Positions 9,642 through 19,300 of a stretch of 64,000 nt of DNA are shown here, piece by piece. Location: positions 124,001 to 188,000 of the forward strand of contig CAKPXP010000001.1 in NCBI GenBank assembly GCA_934202005.1, written 5' to 3'. The notes under the pieces are model-generated. The model made no database searches and was not told where the DNA came from. It saw nothing but the letters and a program-made list of their open reading frames with translations. The position numbers and the translations under genes were made by a program. Origin of the DNA: an uncultured Selenomonas sp. (GTDB lineage: Bacteria; Bacillota; Negativicutes; Selenomonadales; Selenomonadaceae). Within the stretch, counting starts at the first letter, position 1; every line of letters starts with the position of its first letter.

Positions 9642-11624
9642 ATGCAGAAACGATGGAAAACGTTCCCCGATGCGACGGCGGAGGCGGGCGCGCTCGCGCG
9701 CAGTCTCGGCGTCTCTGACACGCTGGCGCGGCTCTTGTGGAACCGAGAGATCCGCACGGAGGAAGCGGCGCGCCGGTTCCTCGAGCCGGAGACGCGGCAG
9801 GAACTCTACGATCCTTTGCGCATGCGCGATATGGAGCGCGCGGTCGCGCGCATCCGGGAGGCCGTAGAGGGCGGCGAGCACATCACGATTTACGGCGATT
9901 ACGATGTGGATGGCATGACATCGACGGCGCTGCTCTACGACTGCCTGCATTCTTTGGGCGCGGCGGTCGATTTCTACATTCCCGACCGGTTTACGGAGGG
10001 GTATGGCTTCCATCGGGCGGCGCTCGAGCGGATCGCGTCTGTATCTACTTTGCTCATCTCCGTCGACTGCGGCATCGCCTCTGTCGACGATGTCGCGGCG
10101 ATGGCGGGGAAGCTCGACATCATCATCACGGATCACCATCTGCCGGGCGAGCAGCTGCCGCCCGCACTCGCCGTAGTGAATCCGCACCGCGTGGACTGCG
10201 CCTACCCTGACAAGAATCTCTGCGGTGTCGGCGTCGCCTATAAGCTTTGCGAGGCGCTCTATCAGTCGCTCAAGGGCTGCGCCTACGGCGAGGGGCTCGA
10301 GCTCGTGGCGCTCGGTACGGTGGCGGATATCGTGCCGCTCGTCGGGGAGAACCGCAAGCTCGTGCGGCTCGGCCTCGCGCGCATGGCGGAAACATCGCGC
10401 GTCGGTCTGCGCGCGCTCATGGAGGTCGCGGGCATCGATGCAGGGCAGGTCGGCGCGGAGCAGGTCGGATTCCAGCTAGCGCCGCGTCTCAATGCCGCGG
10501 GCCGGATGGAGCGAGCGACCCTCGGCGCGCGGCTGCTCCTCATGCAGGACGCGGCGGAGGCGCAGGAACTCGCGCAGCATCTCGACGCGCTCAACCGCGA
10601 GCGGCAGGCGACGGAGCAGGACATCTTGCGCGCGGCGGAGGATGAGCTCGCAAGCGTGGATGTCTCAGAGCTGCCGGCCATCGTGCTCGCCGGCGAGGGC
10701 TGGCATCAGGGCGTCATCGGCATCGTTGCCTCGCGTCTCGTCGAGCGGTACTATAAGCCGGTCATCATCCTCAGCGTGAACGGGGAGATGGCGAAGGGAT
10801 CTTGCCGCAGCATCGAGGGGCTCCATATCTATGAGGCGCTCAAGGCGTGCAGCCAGTATCTTGCGGGCTTTGGCGGGCATGCGCAGGCGGCGGGGCTCTC
10901 GCTGCGCATGGCGGATATCCCTGCGTTCCGGCAGGCGTTCTCTGAGGTGGCGCGCGAGAGGCTCAGCCCTGAGGACTACGTGCCCGTTGCGCGCATCGAG
11001 TTCGAGATGGACCCGCTCTCCGTGACCATAGAACTCGTGGAGGAGATCGCGCGACTCGAGCCGTATGGCGAGGGCAACCCGCGGCCGCTCTTTGGCTGTC
11101 GGAATCTGCGCGGCAGCGGGGCGCGGCGCATCGGCAGCGAAGGGCAGCATCTGAAATTTTCCGTCGACGAGACAGGCCGCTCTGTTGACTGCCTTTACTG
11201 GGGGCAGGGGGAACTCGCGGAGACAGTGAACGCGGAGCCGCTCGACATCGTGTATCGCCCCTCCATCAACGAGTGGCGCGGCCAGCGACGGGTGCAGGCC
11301 ATTGTCGACAGCGTCAATCCGGCGGCGGGCGCGCGCGTCCATCCAGACCGCGATATGCTTGCGGATCTCTACCGTTATCTCTATCGCCTGTCGGCGGGGA
11401 AGGCATCATTTTCTCTCCAGCCGCAGCGGCTCGCGGCGGGATTTGCCGCGGCGATGGGGCACAGGCTCTCCGTCTTCACGCTGAAGGAAGGGCTGAAGGT
11501 CTTTATGGAGCTCGGCCTCCTGCGCGCGACGCTTCGGGAAGATGCTTATGAGCTCTGTGCGCCCAAGCAGAAGCTCGACCTCATGGCGTCGTCGAGTTAT
11601 CGTCAATATACCCGGCAGAGCTGA
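9642..11624 (+). CDS. recJ: RecJ single-stranded-DNA exonuclease
   Basis: A 660-residue DHH-superfamily nuclease. Motifs: IYGDYDVDGMTSTALLYD (metal-binding DxD), SVDCGIAS, ITDHHLPGE (DHH), the DHHA1 region GWHQGVIGIVASRLVERY and GGHAQAAGLSL, then an OB-fold (residues about 450-560). A C-terminal extension of about 90 residues follows, placing it between E. coli RecJ (577) and the longer Bacillus form. It degrades ssDNA 5' to 3' in recombination and mismatch repair. The stop lies only 65 bases before rel. Confidence 0.95.
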   Translation: MQKRWKTFPDATAEAGALARSLGVSDTLARLLWNREIRTEEAARRFLEPETRQELYDPLRMRDMERAVARIREAVEGGEHITIYGDYDVDGMTSTALLYDCLHSLGAAVDFYIPDRFTEGYGFHRAALERIASVSTLLISVDCGIASVDDVAAMAGKLDIIITDHHLPGEQLPPALAVVNPHRVDCAYPDKNLCGVGVAYKLCEALYQSLKGCAYGEGLELVALGTVADIVPLVGENRKLVRLGLARMAETSRVGLRALMEVAGIDAGQVGAEQVGFQLAPRLNAAGRMERATLGARLLLMQDAAEAQELAQHLDALNRERQATEQDILRAAEDELASVDVSELPAIVLAGEGWHQGVIGIVASRLVERYYKPVIILSVNGEMAKGSCRSIEGLHIYEALKACSQYLAGFGGHAQAAGLSLRMADIPAFRQAFSEVARERLSPEDYVPVARIEFEMDPLSVTIELVEEIARLEPYGEGNPRPLFGCRNLRGSGARRIGSEGQHLKFSVDETGRSVDCLYWGQGELAETVNAEPLDIVYRPSINEWRGQRRVQAIVDSVNPAAGARVHPDRDMLADLYRYLYRLSAGKASFSLQPQRLAAGFAAAMGHRLSVFTLKEGLKVFMELGLLRATLREDAYELCAPKQKLDLMASSSYRQYTRQS

Positions 11625-11625
11625 G

Positions 11626-11654
11626 TTGTAATCTTGTATCAGGTAAGGTATACT
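11626..11654 (+). promoter_or_regulatory. putative rel promoter
   Basis: TTGTAA at 11626-11631, 17-base spacer, TATACT at 11649-11654, just after the recJ stop and 35 bases before the rel start. Confidence 0.6.
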
Positions 11655-11688
11655 ATGGTGGAAACTAGAGGAAGCGAGGGATGGGACC

Positions 11689-13911
11689 ATGCAAAGCATT
11701 GACAAGGAACCGGTTACCATCGAATCCATCATCGAGGCGGTCAAGAGCTATCAGCCGAAGGCGAATATCCGTCTGATCCAGCGCGCGTACGAGCTCGCGA
11801 ACGCGGCGCATAAGGGGCAGAAGCGTGTTTCCGGCGAGGAATATATCATCCATCCCCTGCATGTCGCGCAGATCCTGACGGAGCTGCACATCGACGATGT
11901 GACCATCAGCGCGGCGCTCCTCCATGATGTCGTGGAGGACACCATCTATACGAACGAGCAGGTCGAGCAGATGTTCGGCAAGGAAGTCGCGATGCTCGTC
12001 GATGGCGTGACGAAGCTCGGCAAGATCAAGTACAAGTCGCGCGAGGAGCAGCAGCTCGAGAACTATCGCAAGATGTTCCTCGCGATGGCGAAGGACATCC
12101 GAGTCATCATGATCAAGCTCGCCGACCGCCTGCACAATATGCGTACGCTCAAGTACATGCGCGAGGACAAGCAGAAGCGCATCGCGAAAGAGACCATCGA
12201 GATCTACGCGCCGCTCGCGAACCGTCTCGGCATCTCCAATATCAAGTGGGAGCTGGAGGATCTCTGCCTGCGCTACCTCGAGCCGGAGAAGTACTATGAC
12301 CTCGTCGAGAGCGTCAAGCAGAAGCGGCAGGAGCGCCAGGCGTTCATCGACGATGCCATCGAGCAAATCAAGGCGAAGCTCAAGGAGTCTGGCATCAAGG
12401 CGGAGATCAGCGGCCGCGCGAAGCATTTTTACAGCATCTACAAGAAAATGAAACGCGATAACAAGGACATCAGCGAGATCTATGACCTCTCCGCTGTGCG
12501 CGTGCTCGTCGATACGGTCAAGGACTGCTATGGCGTGCTCGGTGTCATCCACGCGATGTGGAAGCCGATCCCGGGCCGGTTCAAGGACTACATCGCCATG
12601 CCGAAGTCGAACGGCTATCAGTCGCTGCACACGACGGTCATGACGAAGGGCTATCCGCTCGAGATCCAGATCCGCACGTTCAAGATGCACCAGGTCTCCG
12701 AGTACGGCGTCGCGGCGCATTGGAAGTACAAGGAGCAGGGACGCGGCGCGACGGCGGGCAGCGCGGTCGACCAGAAGATGAGCTGGCTGCGCCAGATGGT
12801 CAATCTGCAGCAGGAGTTCAGCGACCCGCGCGAGTATTTCGAGGCGCTCAAGGTCGATATTTTCTCTGACGAGGTCTTCGTATTCACGCCGAACGGCGAT
12901 GTCGTCGATCTGCCGAAGGGATCGATTCCCATCGATTTCGCCTACCGCATCCATACGGAGATCGGTCATCACTGCGTGGGCGCGAAGGTCAACGGCAAGC
13001 TCGTCCCGCTCGAGTACAAGCTCAAGAACGGCGATATCGTCTCCATCATCACGAACAAGGCGAACAGCGGCCCAAGCCGCGACTGGCTCAATATCGTCGC
13101 CTCGAGCGAGACGCGCACGAAGATCCGCTCCTGGTTCAAGAAGGAGAAGCGGGAAGAGAACATCGCGCGCGGCCTCGAGCTCATCAAGGAAGAGGCGAAG
13201 CATCTCGGCTACGATCCGCATGACCTGCTCAAGGAAGGCCGTTTGCAAGCAGTCGCGGAGAAGCTCAACGTGCTCACGGCCGACGATCTGCTCGCAGCCG
13301 TCGGCTTCGGCGGTACGACGCTGCACGGTGTGCTCACAAAGCTCATCGAGCTGCACAAGAAAGACCTGCAGGAACATACGCCGCCTGATATGTCGGCCAT
13401 CCTCTCAAAACTCAAGCAGCCGGCGGGCAAGGGCAGCAAGAAGCAGAAATCGAGCCACGGCATCCTCGTCGAGGGAGAAAGCGGCTTGCTCGTGCGTCTC
13501 GCGAAGTGCTGCAACCCCATCCCCGGCGATCCCATCACGGGCTATATCACGCGCGGCCGCGGTGTCTCCGTCCATCGCTCCGATTGTCCGAACATCCTCA
13601 AGGATACGGATCTCTCGCGCATGATCGAGGTGAACTGGGATGTCGGCCTCGACAAGGATTATACCGTCGAGCTCGAGATCATCTGCAACGACAAGGCCGG
13701 CGTGCTCACGGAACTGCTCGCCGTTCCTTCCGAGATGAAGATCAACATGTCCTCGGTCAATGCGAACCCCAATCGCAGCAACAAGACTTCGACGGTGCGC
13801 ATGGGGCTTTCTGTGCAGAACGCGCAGCAGGTGCAGCAGATCATGACGAAGCTGCGGCGCCTCAAGGATGTGTACAGCGTCACGCGCGCGATGGGAAAGG
13901 CGGCGAACTGA
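11689..13911 (+). CDS. rel: Bifunctional (p)ppGpp synthetase/hydrolase Rel
   Basis: A 740-residue full-length Rel. The N-terminal HD hydrolase (AALLHDVVEDT) is intact. The synthetase carries RFKDYIAMPKSNGYQSLHTT, whose RxKD motif marks bifunctional Rel/SpoT rather than RelA. A TGS domain (VFVFTPNGDVVDLPKGSIPIDFAY), a Cys-rich region (LAKCCNPIPGDPI) and a C-terminal ACT domain follow. It makes and degrades the stringent-response alarmone on the ribosome. It lies in the common Firmicute order after recJ. AGGAAGCGAGGGATGGGACC precedes ATG 11689. Confidence 0.96.
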   Translation: MQSIDKEPVTIESIIEAVKSYQPKANIRLIQRAYELANAAHKGQKRVSGEEYIIHPLHVAQILTELHIDDVTISAALLHDVVEDTIYTNEQVEQMFGKEVAMLVDGVTKLGKIKYKSREEQQLENYRKMFLAMAKDIRVIMIKLADRLHNMRTLKYMREDKQKRIAKETIEIYAPLANRLGISNIKWELEDLCLRYLEPEKYYDLVESVKQKRQERQAFIDDAIEQIKAKLKESGIKAEISGRAKHFYSIYKKMKRDNKDISEIYDLSAVRVLVDTVKDCYGVLGVIHAMWKPIPGRFKDYIAMPKSNGYQSLHTTVMTKGYPLEIQIRTFKMHQVSEYGVAAHWKYKEQGRGATAGSAVDQKMSWLRQMVNLQQEFSDPREYFEALKVDIFSDEVFVFTPNGDVVDLPKGSIPIDFAYRIHTEIGHHCVGAKVNGKLVPLEYKLKNGDIVSIITNKANSGPSRDWLNIVASSETRTKIRSWFKKEKREENIARGLELIKEEAKHLGYDPHDLLKEGRLQAVAEKLNVLTADDLLAAVGFGGTTLHGVLTKLIELHKKDLQEHTPPDMSAILSKLKQPAGKGSKKQKSSHGILVEGESGLLVRLAKCCNPIPGDPITGYITRGRGVSVHRSDCPNILKDTDLSRMIEVNWDVGLDKDYTVELEIICNDKAGVLTELLAVPSEMKINMSSVNANPNRSNKTSTVRMGLSVQNAQQVQQIMTKLRRLKDVYSVTRAMGKAAN

Positions 13912-13950
13912 GCAACACGCGTCCCCGGCTGGAAGCATAATATTCACAAG

Positions 13951-13980
13951 TGGACAGCCGCACATAAAGTTTGCTATAAT
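13951..13980 (+). promoter_or_regulatory. putative fur promoter
   Basis: TGGACA at 13951-13956, 18-base spacer, TATAAT at 13975-13980 preceded by TGC (extended -10). The same TGGACA ... TTTGCTATAATAAT layout precedes miaB at 46789. No clear Fur or PerR box overlaps it. Confidence 0.7.
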
Positions 13981-14025
13981 AATCCTATTTGAAACCAAGG
14001 AATCCTTATAAAGGGAGATTATGAT

Positions 14026-14478
14026 ATGGGACAGACATTTACGATGGACGACCTGCGCAGGAAGCTGCAGGAACGCCAGCATAAGATGACGCCGCAGCGG
14101 CAGACGGTTCTGCAGATTTTCCTCGATCATCCGGGCAAGCATCTCTCAGCGGAGGATGTGCATGACATCCTCCGCGAGCGGAAGGTGGACATCGGACTCG
14201 CGACGGTCTACCGCAGCCTCGAGTTGCTCTCCGAGCTCGGCATCCTGCAGAAGATGGAGTTCGGCGACGGCTGCAGCCGCTATGAGGTCAACACCATCGA
14301 TCCTACGCGCCACCATCACCATCATCTCATCTGTACGCAATGCGGCAAGGTGGAGGAGTTCGACGACGATCTGCTCGAGAATCTCGAGCATGATATCGAG
14401 CAGAAGACAGGGTTCCAGGTCGTCGATCATCAGGTGAAATTCTTCGGTATCTGCAAGGAGTGTCAGGCAAAGCAGTGA
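14026..14478 (+). CDS. fur: Fur-family metalloregulator
   Basis: A 150-residue repressor. Winged HTH (MTPQRQTVLQIF, LATVYRSLELLSELGI) is followed by a dimerisation domain with a His-rich metal site (RHHHHHLIC) and two CxxC pairs (CTQC, CKEC) that hold structural zinc. The His-rich stretch and overall sequence look more like Fur (iron) than PerR or Zur, but that assignment is by eye. Its end overlaps the start of hemZ, so iron regulation and haem synthesis are probably cotranscribed. GGGAGATTATGAT precedes ATG 14026. Confidence 0.9.
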   Translation: MGQTFTMDDLRRKLQERQHKMTPQRQTVLQIFLDHPGKHLSAEDVHDILRERKVDIGLATVYRSLELLSELGILQKMEFGDGCSRYEVNTIDPTRHHHHHLICTQCGKVEEFDDDLLENLEHDIEQKTGFQVVDHQVKFFGICKECQAKQ

Positions 14479-15980
14479 AGATTCAGACACTCACCATATA
14501 TCCCGCACAGGAAGTCCTGACGAAGATTACGAAAGAGGTGCTGAATCTCTTCAAGGTCGAGGTCGTGGGCGGCAGGATGCCTGCGGACTACGCACAGCTT
14601 TCCGTCGTCTATCGCCGCCTGCCGGACGATGCGGCCGGACGCGTGCGCGCGGGCGTGCGTCTCTACGCGTTCCGCAGGGACGGCACGCAGGAGCTCTACG
14701 AGGAGGCGGGCGGCGGCGCTGCCGATGAGCGCGAGATGGCGGCGTTCCACCGGATCCTCAAGCTCGGACTTTACCATATCTTTCGGCGTCATTTCGGTAT
14801 GCCCCAGGCTCCCTGGGGCATATTGCATGGCGTGCGTCCGACGAAGATCGTCCATCGCTGGATTGCGGGCGGCCTTGACGAGGCGGCCATCATCGAGCGG
14901 CTGCAGCGGGACTATGCGTGCAGCCGGGAAAAGGCGGAGCTCATCGTGCCCATGGCGTTCCGCCAGCTGCCTTTCCTGCGGACGTCGTCGGAGAAGACCG
15001 TGAGCATCTATGTCGGCATCCCTTTCTGCCTCACGCGCTGTCTCTACTGCTCGTTCCCCGCGAATATTCTGCCGGGCGAGGCGCAGCTGCGCGTTTTCAT
15101 GGAAGTATTCCGCAAGGATCTCGCAGCGGCGCAGGCGGCTGTGCGCCGCTACGGCTTCACCGTGCAGAACATCTATGTCGGCGGCGGTACGCCGACGAGC
15201 CTGCCGGACAATTTTTTTGCCGAAATGCTGCATTTGGTATATAATGCATTTTATGGTCCTGCCTGCGGGGAGTTCACGGTGGAAGCGGGACGGCCCGACA
15301 GCATGTCCGCGGCCAAGATCGAGACGATGCGTGCGCTCGGCGTCATGCGCGTGAGCGTCAATCCGCAGTCCATGCAGGAAAAGACGCTCGTGCGCATCGG
15401 CCGCCGCCATACGCCGGCACAGGTCGTCGAGATGTTCCGCGCCCTGCGCGCGGCGGGCATCCCGCACATCAATATGGATCTCATCCTCGGGCTGCCGGGC
15501 GAGACGGCTGCGGATGTCGAGGACACCATGCGGCAGGTCGTGGCGCTCGCGCCCGATGACATCACGCTGCACGCGCTCGCGCTCAAGCGCGGCTCGCGCC
15601 TGAAGCTCATGATGGAGGAGCAGCATGTGGAACTGCCGGATGACGCGGAGACGCGGCGCATGTCGGAGACGGCGCTGCGCTATGTGCACGCGGCCGGCAT
15701 GCGGCCGTATTACCTCTATCGCCAGGGCTACATGAGCGGCGACCTCGAGAACATCGGGTGCTGCCGTCCAGGTGCGGAGGGGATGTACAACATCCAGATC
15801 ATGGAGGAGCATCAGACCATCCTCGGCATCGGCGGCGCGGCGACGACGAAGGTCGTCGATTTCCGCAGGCACCGCATGAAGTCTGCGTTCAATGCGAAGG
15901 ATCTCACGACCTACCTGCGCGATATTGACCATTATATAGAGAAACGTGCGCTTCTGCTCGAGGAAGCGTATGGGGAATAG
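14475..15980 (+). CDS. hemZ: HemZ, oxygen-independent coproporphyrinogen dehydrogenase
   Basis: About 500 residues; radical-SAM enzyme with YVGIPFCLTRCLYCSF (CxxxCxxC cluster motif near residue 180) and YVGGGTPTSLP. The roughly 170-residue N-terminal domain before the motif is typical of Firmicute HemZ and absent from HemN. It oxidises coproporphyrinogen III in anaerobic haem synthesis or acts in haem handling. The likely start is GTG 14475, overlapping the fur stop as GTGA; a GTG at 14460 is also open but has no room for a ribosome binding site. It is followed 12 bases later by hisS. Confidence 0.88.
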   Translation: MKIQTLTIYPAQEVLTKITKEVLNLFKVEVVGGRMPADYAQLSVVYRRLPDDAAGRVRAGVRLYAFRRDGTQELYEEAGGGAADEREMAAFHRILKLGLYHIFRRHFGMPQAPWGILHGVRPTKIVHRWIAGGLDEAAIIERLQRDYACSREKAELIVPMAFRQLPFLRTSSEKTVSIYVGIPFCLTRCLYCSFPANILPGEAQLRVFMEVFRKDLAAAQAAVRRYGFTVQNIYVGGGTPTSLPDNFFAEMLHLVYNAFYGPACGEFTVEAGRPDSMSAAKIETMRALGVMRVSVNPQSMQEKTLVRIGRRHTPAQVVEMFRALRAAGIPHINMDLILGLPGETAADVEDTMRQVVALAPDDITLHALALKRGSRLKLMMEEQHVELPDDAETRRMSETALRYVHAAGMRPYYLYRQGYMSGDLENIGCCRPGAEGMYNIQIMEEHQTILGIGGAATTKVVDFRRHRMKSAFNAKDLTTYLRDIDHYIEKRALLLEEAYGE

Positions 15981-15992
15981 GAGGACGTTTTT

Positions 15993-17261
15993 ATGCTGAC
16001 AAATGCGCCTCGCGGCACGAATGACATTCTGCCTGACAAGGTTGGCGCCTGGAATTACGTCGAGGGCAAGATCCGCTCCCTCTGCGCGCGGTACGGCTAC
16101 GAGGAGATCCGCACGCCGATGTTCGAACACACGGAGCTTTTTCACCGCGGCATCGGCGAGGGCACCGATGTTGTCGACAAGGAGATGTATACGTTCACGG
16201 ATCGTGGAGGGCGGAGCATCACGCTGCGTCCGGAGAACACGGCATCCGCCGTGCGCGCCTATCTGCAGAACAAGCTCTACGGCGACGCCTCGCTCGTGAA
16301 GCTCTTCTATATCGGCTCGATGTTCCGTTATGACCGTCCGCAGGCGGGCCGCATGCGCGAGTTCCATCAGTTCGGCATCGAGGCGCTCGGCGAGGAGAAC
16401 CCGGCTGTCGACGCAGAGGTCATCCTCGTCGCGATGGATTTTCTGCGCTCGCTCGGGCTCAAGGATCTCTCGCTGAGCCTCAACTCCGTCGGCTGCCCGA
16501 AATGCCGCCCCGTCTACCGCAAGGTGCTGCAGGATTTCTTCCGCGACAAGCTCGGCGAGCTCTGCGACGACTGCAAGGATCGCTTCGAGCGCTCGCCGCT
16601 GCGGATTCTCGATTGCAAGGCGGACGCTGACAAGCCGTTCATGCAGGACGCGCCGAAGATCACGGACTGCCTCTGCGATGAGTGCCGCGACCACTTCGAG
16701 AAGGTGCAGGCGTACCTCCGGGAGGCGGGCGTTTCCTTCACGCTCGATCCGCGTCTCGTGCGCGGCCTCGACTACTACACGAAGACGGCGTTCGAGATCA
16801 AGTATGCGCCGCTCGGCGCGCAGAGCGCTGTGGCGGGCGGCGGCCGCTACGACGGGCTCATCGAGGAGATCGGCGGCAAGCCGACCCCGGCGGTGGGCTT
16901 CGCGACGGGCCTCGAGCGCGTACTGCTCGCACTCGAGAAGCAGGGACTGCTGCCGGCGGCAGAGAAGGCGTCCGACGTCTTTGTCGTCGCGCTCGGCGAG
17001 GCGGCGCAGGCGCCTGCGTTCCGCCTGCTCGAGGCGTGCCGGCGCGCCGGCCTCAAGGCGAACATGGACTACGCGGGCCGCAGCATGAAGGCGCAGATGA
17101 AGCAGGCGAACAAGGCACAGGCGCGTTTTGCGCTCATCCTTGGAGAAGAGGAAGTCAAGGAGTCCTGTGCGCAGCTCAAGGATATGGCGAAGAGCGAGCA
17201 GCAGAAGGTTCCCTTTGATAAAATGATAGAGAAGCTCAAGGAGTTGCTGGGGAAACAGTGA
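15993..17261 (+). CDS. hisS: Histidyl-tRNA synthetase
   Basis: A 422-residue class II synthetase. Motif 1 lies around RYGYEEIRTPMFE, motif 2 is YIGSMFRYDRPQAGRMREFHQFG, the histidine-specific boxes are LVRGLDYYTKTAFE and AVAGGGRYDGL, and motif 3 is VGFATGLERVLLAL. A C-terminal anticodon-binding domain follows. It charges tRNA-His. It lies directly before aspS, the usual Firmicute order. TAGGAGGACGTTTTT precedes ATG 15993. Confidence 0.97.
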   Translation: MLTNAPRGTNDILPDKVGAWNYVEGKIRSLCARYGYEEIRTPMFEHTELFHRGIGEGTDVVDKEMYTFTDRGGRSITLRPENTASAVRAYLQNKLYGDASLVKLFYIGSMFRYDRPQAGRMREFHQFGIEALGEENPAVDAEVILVAMDFLRSLGLKDLSLSLNSVGCPKCRPVYRKVLQDFFRDKLGELCDDCKDRFERSPLRILDCKADADKPFMQDAPKITDCLCDECRDHFEKVQAYLREAGVSFTLDPRLVRGLDYYTKTAFEIKYAPLGAQSAVAGGGRYDGLIEEIGGKPTPAVGFATGLERVLLALEKQGLLPAAEKASDVFVVALGEAAQAPAFRLLEACRRAGLKANMDYAGRSMKAQMKQANKAQARFALILGEEEVKESCAQLKDMAKSEQQKVPFDKMIEKLKELLGKQ

Positions 17262-17290
17262 TTTCGCGGGCGAGTGCTGAGGTGAATTTC

Positions 17291-19096
17291 ATGGAAACAT
17301 TACAGGGCATGAAGCGCGACCATCATTGCGGCGCGCTTCGCAAGGCAGACGTAGGGACGGAAGTCGTCCTCTGCGGCTGGGTGTCGAGACGACGCGACCA
17401 CGGCGGACTCATCTTCGTCGATATGCGCGACCGTTCCGGCTTTGTTCAGGTCGTTTTTGACGAGGCGGCGATGAACGAGGGGACGTTCCACAAGGCGGAG
17501 TCCCTGCGCAATGAGTTCTGCATCGCCGTGCGCGGCAAGGTGCGCGCGCGCAGCGAGGAGACCATCAACCCGAACATCGAGACGGGCGAGGTGGAAGTCG
17601 TCTGCGCGGAGCTGCGCATCCTCAACAAGGCGAAGACGCCGCCCTTCTACATCCAGGACGATATCGACGTGGATGAGAAGGTGCGCCTCAAGTACCGTTA
17701 TCTCGACCTGCGCCGCCCCGAGATGCAGAAGAACATCATCCTGCGCCACCGCGTGACGAAGATCATGCGCGACTACTTCGACCGCAACGGCTTCCTCGAA
17801 ATCGAGACGCCGATGCTCTGCAAGAGCACGCCGGAGGGCGCGCGCGACTTCCTCGTGCCGAGCCGCGTGAATCCGGGCGAGTTCTACGCCCTGCCGCAGT
17901 CGCCGCAGATCTTCAAGCAGATCCTGCAGGTGGCGGGCTTTGAGAAATACTTCCAGATCGTCCGCTGCTTCCGCGATGAGGATCTGCGCGCCGACCGTCA
18001 GCCGGAGTTCACGCAGCTCGACATCGAGATGAGCTTCATTAGCCAGGAGGACATCCTGACGATGATGGAAGGCATGATCAAGGAGCTCTTCGAGAAGGCC
18101 ATCGGCCGCGAGATCCCCGTGCCGTTCGAGCGCATGGAGTGGGATACGGCTATGGATAAGTACGGCTCCGACAAGCCGGATCTGCGCTTCGACATGCCGC
18201 TCATGGACATCTCGGAGTATGTCAAGGGCTCTTCGTTCAAGGTGTTCAACAGCGTCATCGAGAGCGGCGGCATGGTCAAGTGCATCAAGGTAGACGGCTA
18301 TGCGGACATCCCGCGCCGCCGCCTCGACGAGCTCGTCAAGTTCGTGCAGATCTACGGCGCGAAGGGGCTCGCGTGGATCCAGTACACGGCGGAGGGCATC
18401 AAGAGCCCGTTCAAGAAGTTCTATGACGATGCGGCGTTCGCGAAGATTGCCGAGGCAACGGGCGCGCAGACGGGCGATCTGCTGCTCGTCGTCGCGGACA
18501 AGCGTCTCGTTGTCGATACGGCGCTCGGCCAGCTGCGCCTCGAGATGGGACGCGAGAGGAATCTCATCGATCCGGATGCGCTGCGCTTCCTCTGGGTTGT
18601 CGATTTCCCGATGTATGAGTGGAGCGACGAGGAGAACCGCTGGAAGGCGATGCATCATCCGTTCACGGCGCCGCGCGACGAGGATATCCAGTACCTCAAG
18701 AGCGATCCGGGTCGTGTGAAGGCGAACGCCTACGACATGGTACTCAACGGCGTCGAGATCGGCGGTGGCTCCCTGCGTATCTACAACGCGGAGCTGCAGG
18801 AGCAGGTGTTCGAGTCGCTCGGCCTCACGCCGGAGCAGGCACACGCGAAGTTCGGCTTCATGATGGATGCGTTCCAGTACGGCACGCCGCCCCATGGCGG
18901 CCTCGCGTTCGGTCTTGACCGCCTCGTGATGCTCATGGCGAAGCGCAGCTCCATCCGCGACGTCATCGCGTTCCCGAAAAACCAGAGCGCACGCGATGTC
19001 ATGAGCGACGCGCCGTCTGAGGTCGATCCGAAGCAGCTGCGCGAGCTCTCCATCCGCACGGCTGTCGCGAAAAAGAAAGAAGCGCCGAAGGCGTAA
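17291..19096 (+). CDS. aspS: Aspartyl-tRNA synthetase
   Basis: A 601-residue bacterial-type AspRS: an N-terminal OB anticodon domain (VLCGWVSRRRDHGGLIFVDMRDRSG), class II motif 2 (FRDEDLRADRQPEFTQLDIEMSF), the bacterial GAD insertion (about residues 300-420), and motif 3 (GGLAFGLDRLVMLM). ATG 17291 is used because GAGGTGAATTTC precedes it; the frame is open further up into the hisS end. Whether it also charges tRNA-Asn cannot be told from sequence alone. A strong terminator follows. Confidence 0.97.
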   Translation: METLQGMKRDHHCGALRKADVGTEVVLCGWVSRRRDHGGLIFVDMRDRSGFVQVVFDEAAMNEGTFHKAESLRNEFCIAVRGKVRARSEETINPNIETGEVEVVCAELRILNKAKTPPFYIQDDIDVDEKVRLKYRYLDLRRPEMQKNIILRHRVTKIMRDYFDRNGFLEIETPMLCKSTPEGARDFLVPSRVNPGEFYALPQSPQIFKQILQVAGFEKYFQIVRCFRDEDLRADRQPEFTQLDIEMSFISQEDILTMMEGMIKELFEKAIGREIPVPFERMEWDTAMDKYGSDKPDLRFDMPLMDISEYVKGSSFKVFNSVIESGGMVKCIKVDGYADIPRRRLDELVKFVQIYGAKGLAWIQYTAEGIKSPFKKFYDDAAFAKIAEATGAQTGDLLLVVADKRLVVDTALGQLRLEMGRERNLIDPDALRFLWVVDFPMYEWSDEENRWKAMHHPFTAPRDEDIQYLKSDPGRVKANAYDMVLNGVEIGGGSLRIYNAELQEQVFESLGLTPEQAHAKFGFMMDAFQYGTPPHGGLAFGLDRLVMLMAKRSSIRDVIAFPKNQSARDVMSDAPSEVDPKQLRELSIRTAVAKKKEAPKA

Positions 19097-19108
19097 GCCT
19101 GCGGCGAT

Positions 19109-19146
19109 AGAGCCGCTCTCCCCGGATGGGGAGGGCGGCTCTTTTT
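19109..19146 (+). terminator. aspS terminator
   Basis: AGAGCCGCTCTCCCC (19109-19123), GGAT loop, GGGGAGGGCGGCTCT (19128-19142), then TTTTT. Strong rho-independent terminator closing the fur-hemZ-hisS-aspS run. Confidence 0.92.
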
Positions 19147-19173
19147 GCATTCCGCTGCGTTCTGTGGTACAAT
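19145..19173 (+). promoter_or_regulatory. putative promoter of the tagA-like gene
   Basis: TTGCAT at 19145-19150, 17-base spacer, TACAAT at 19168-19173. It starts within the T-run of the aspS terminator. The leader to the GTG start is about 120 bases. Confidence 0.55.
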
Positions 19174-19300
19174 TTGAAAATGCTCAGGGTGCTTCGTGTT
19201 CGCAGGAGTACCCGCTTACAAAGATAATGCAGCATGCGGCGTCCTGCGGCAGACTGGCTGCCCGCGAAAGCGGGCGTCGCAAGGTTGAGGAGGGAATCAC

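Noticed and set aside
13951..14025. PerR or Fur box at the fur promoter
   Set aside because: TATAATAATCCTAT matches only half of the PerR consensus and is explained by the -10 region.
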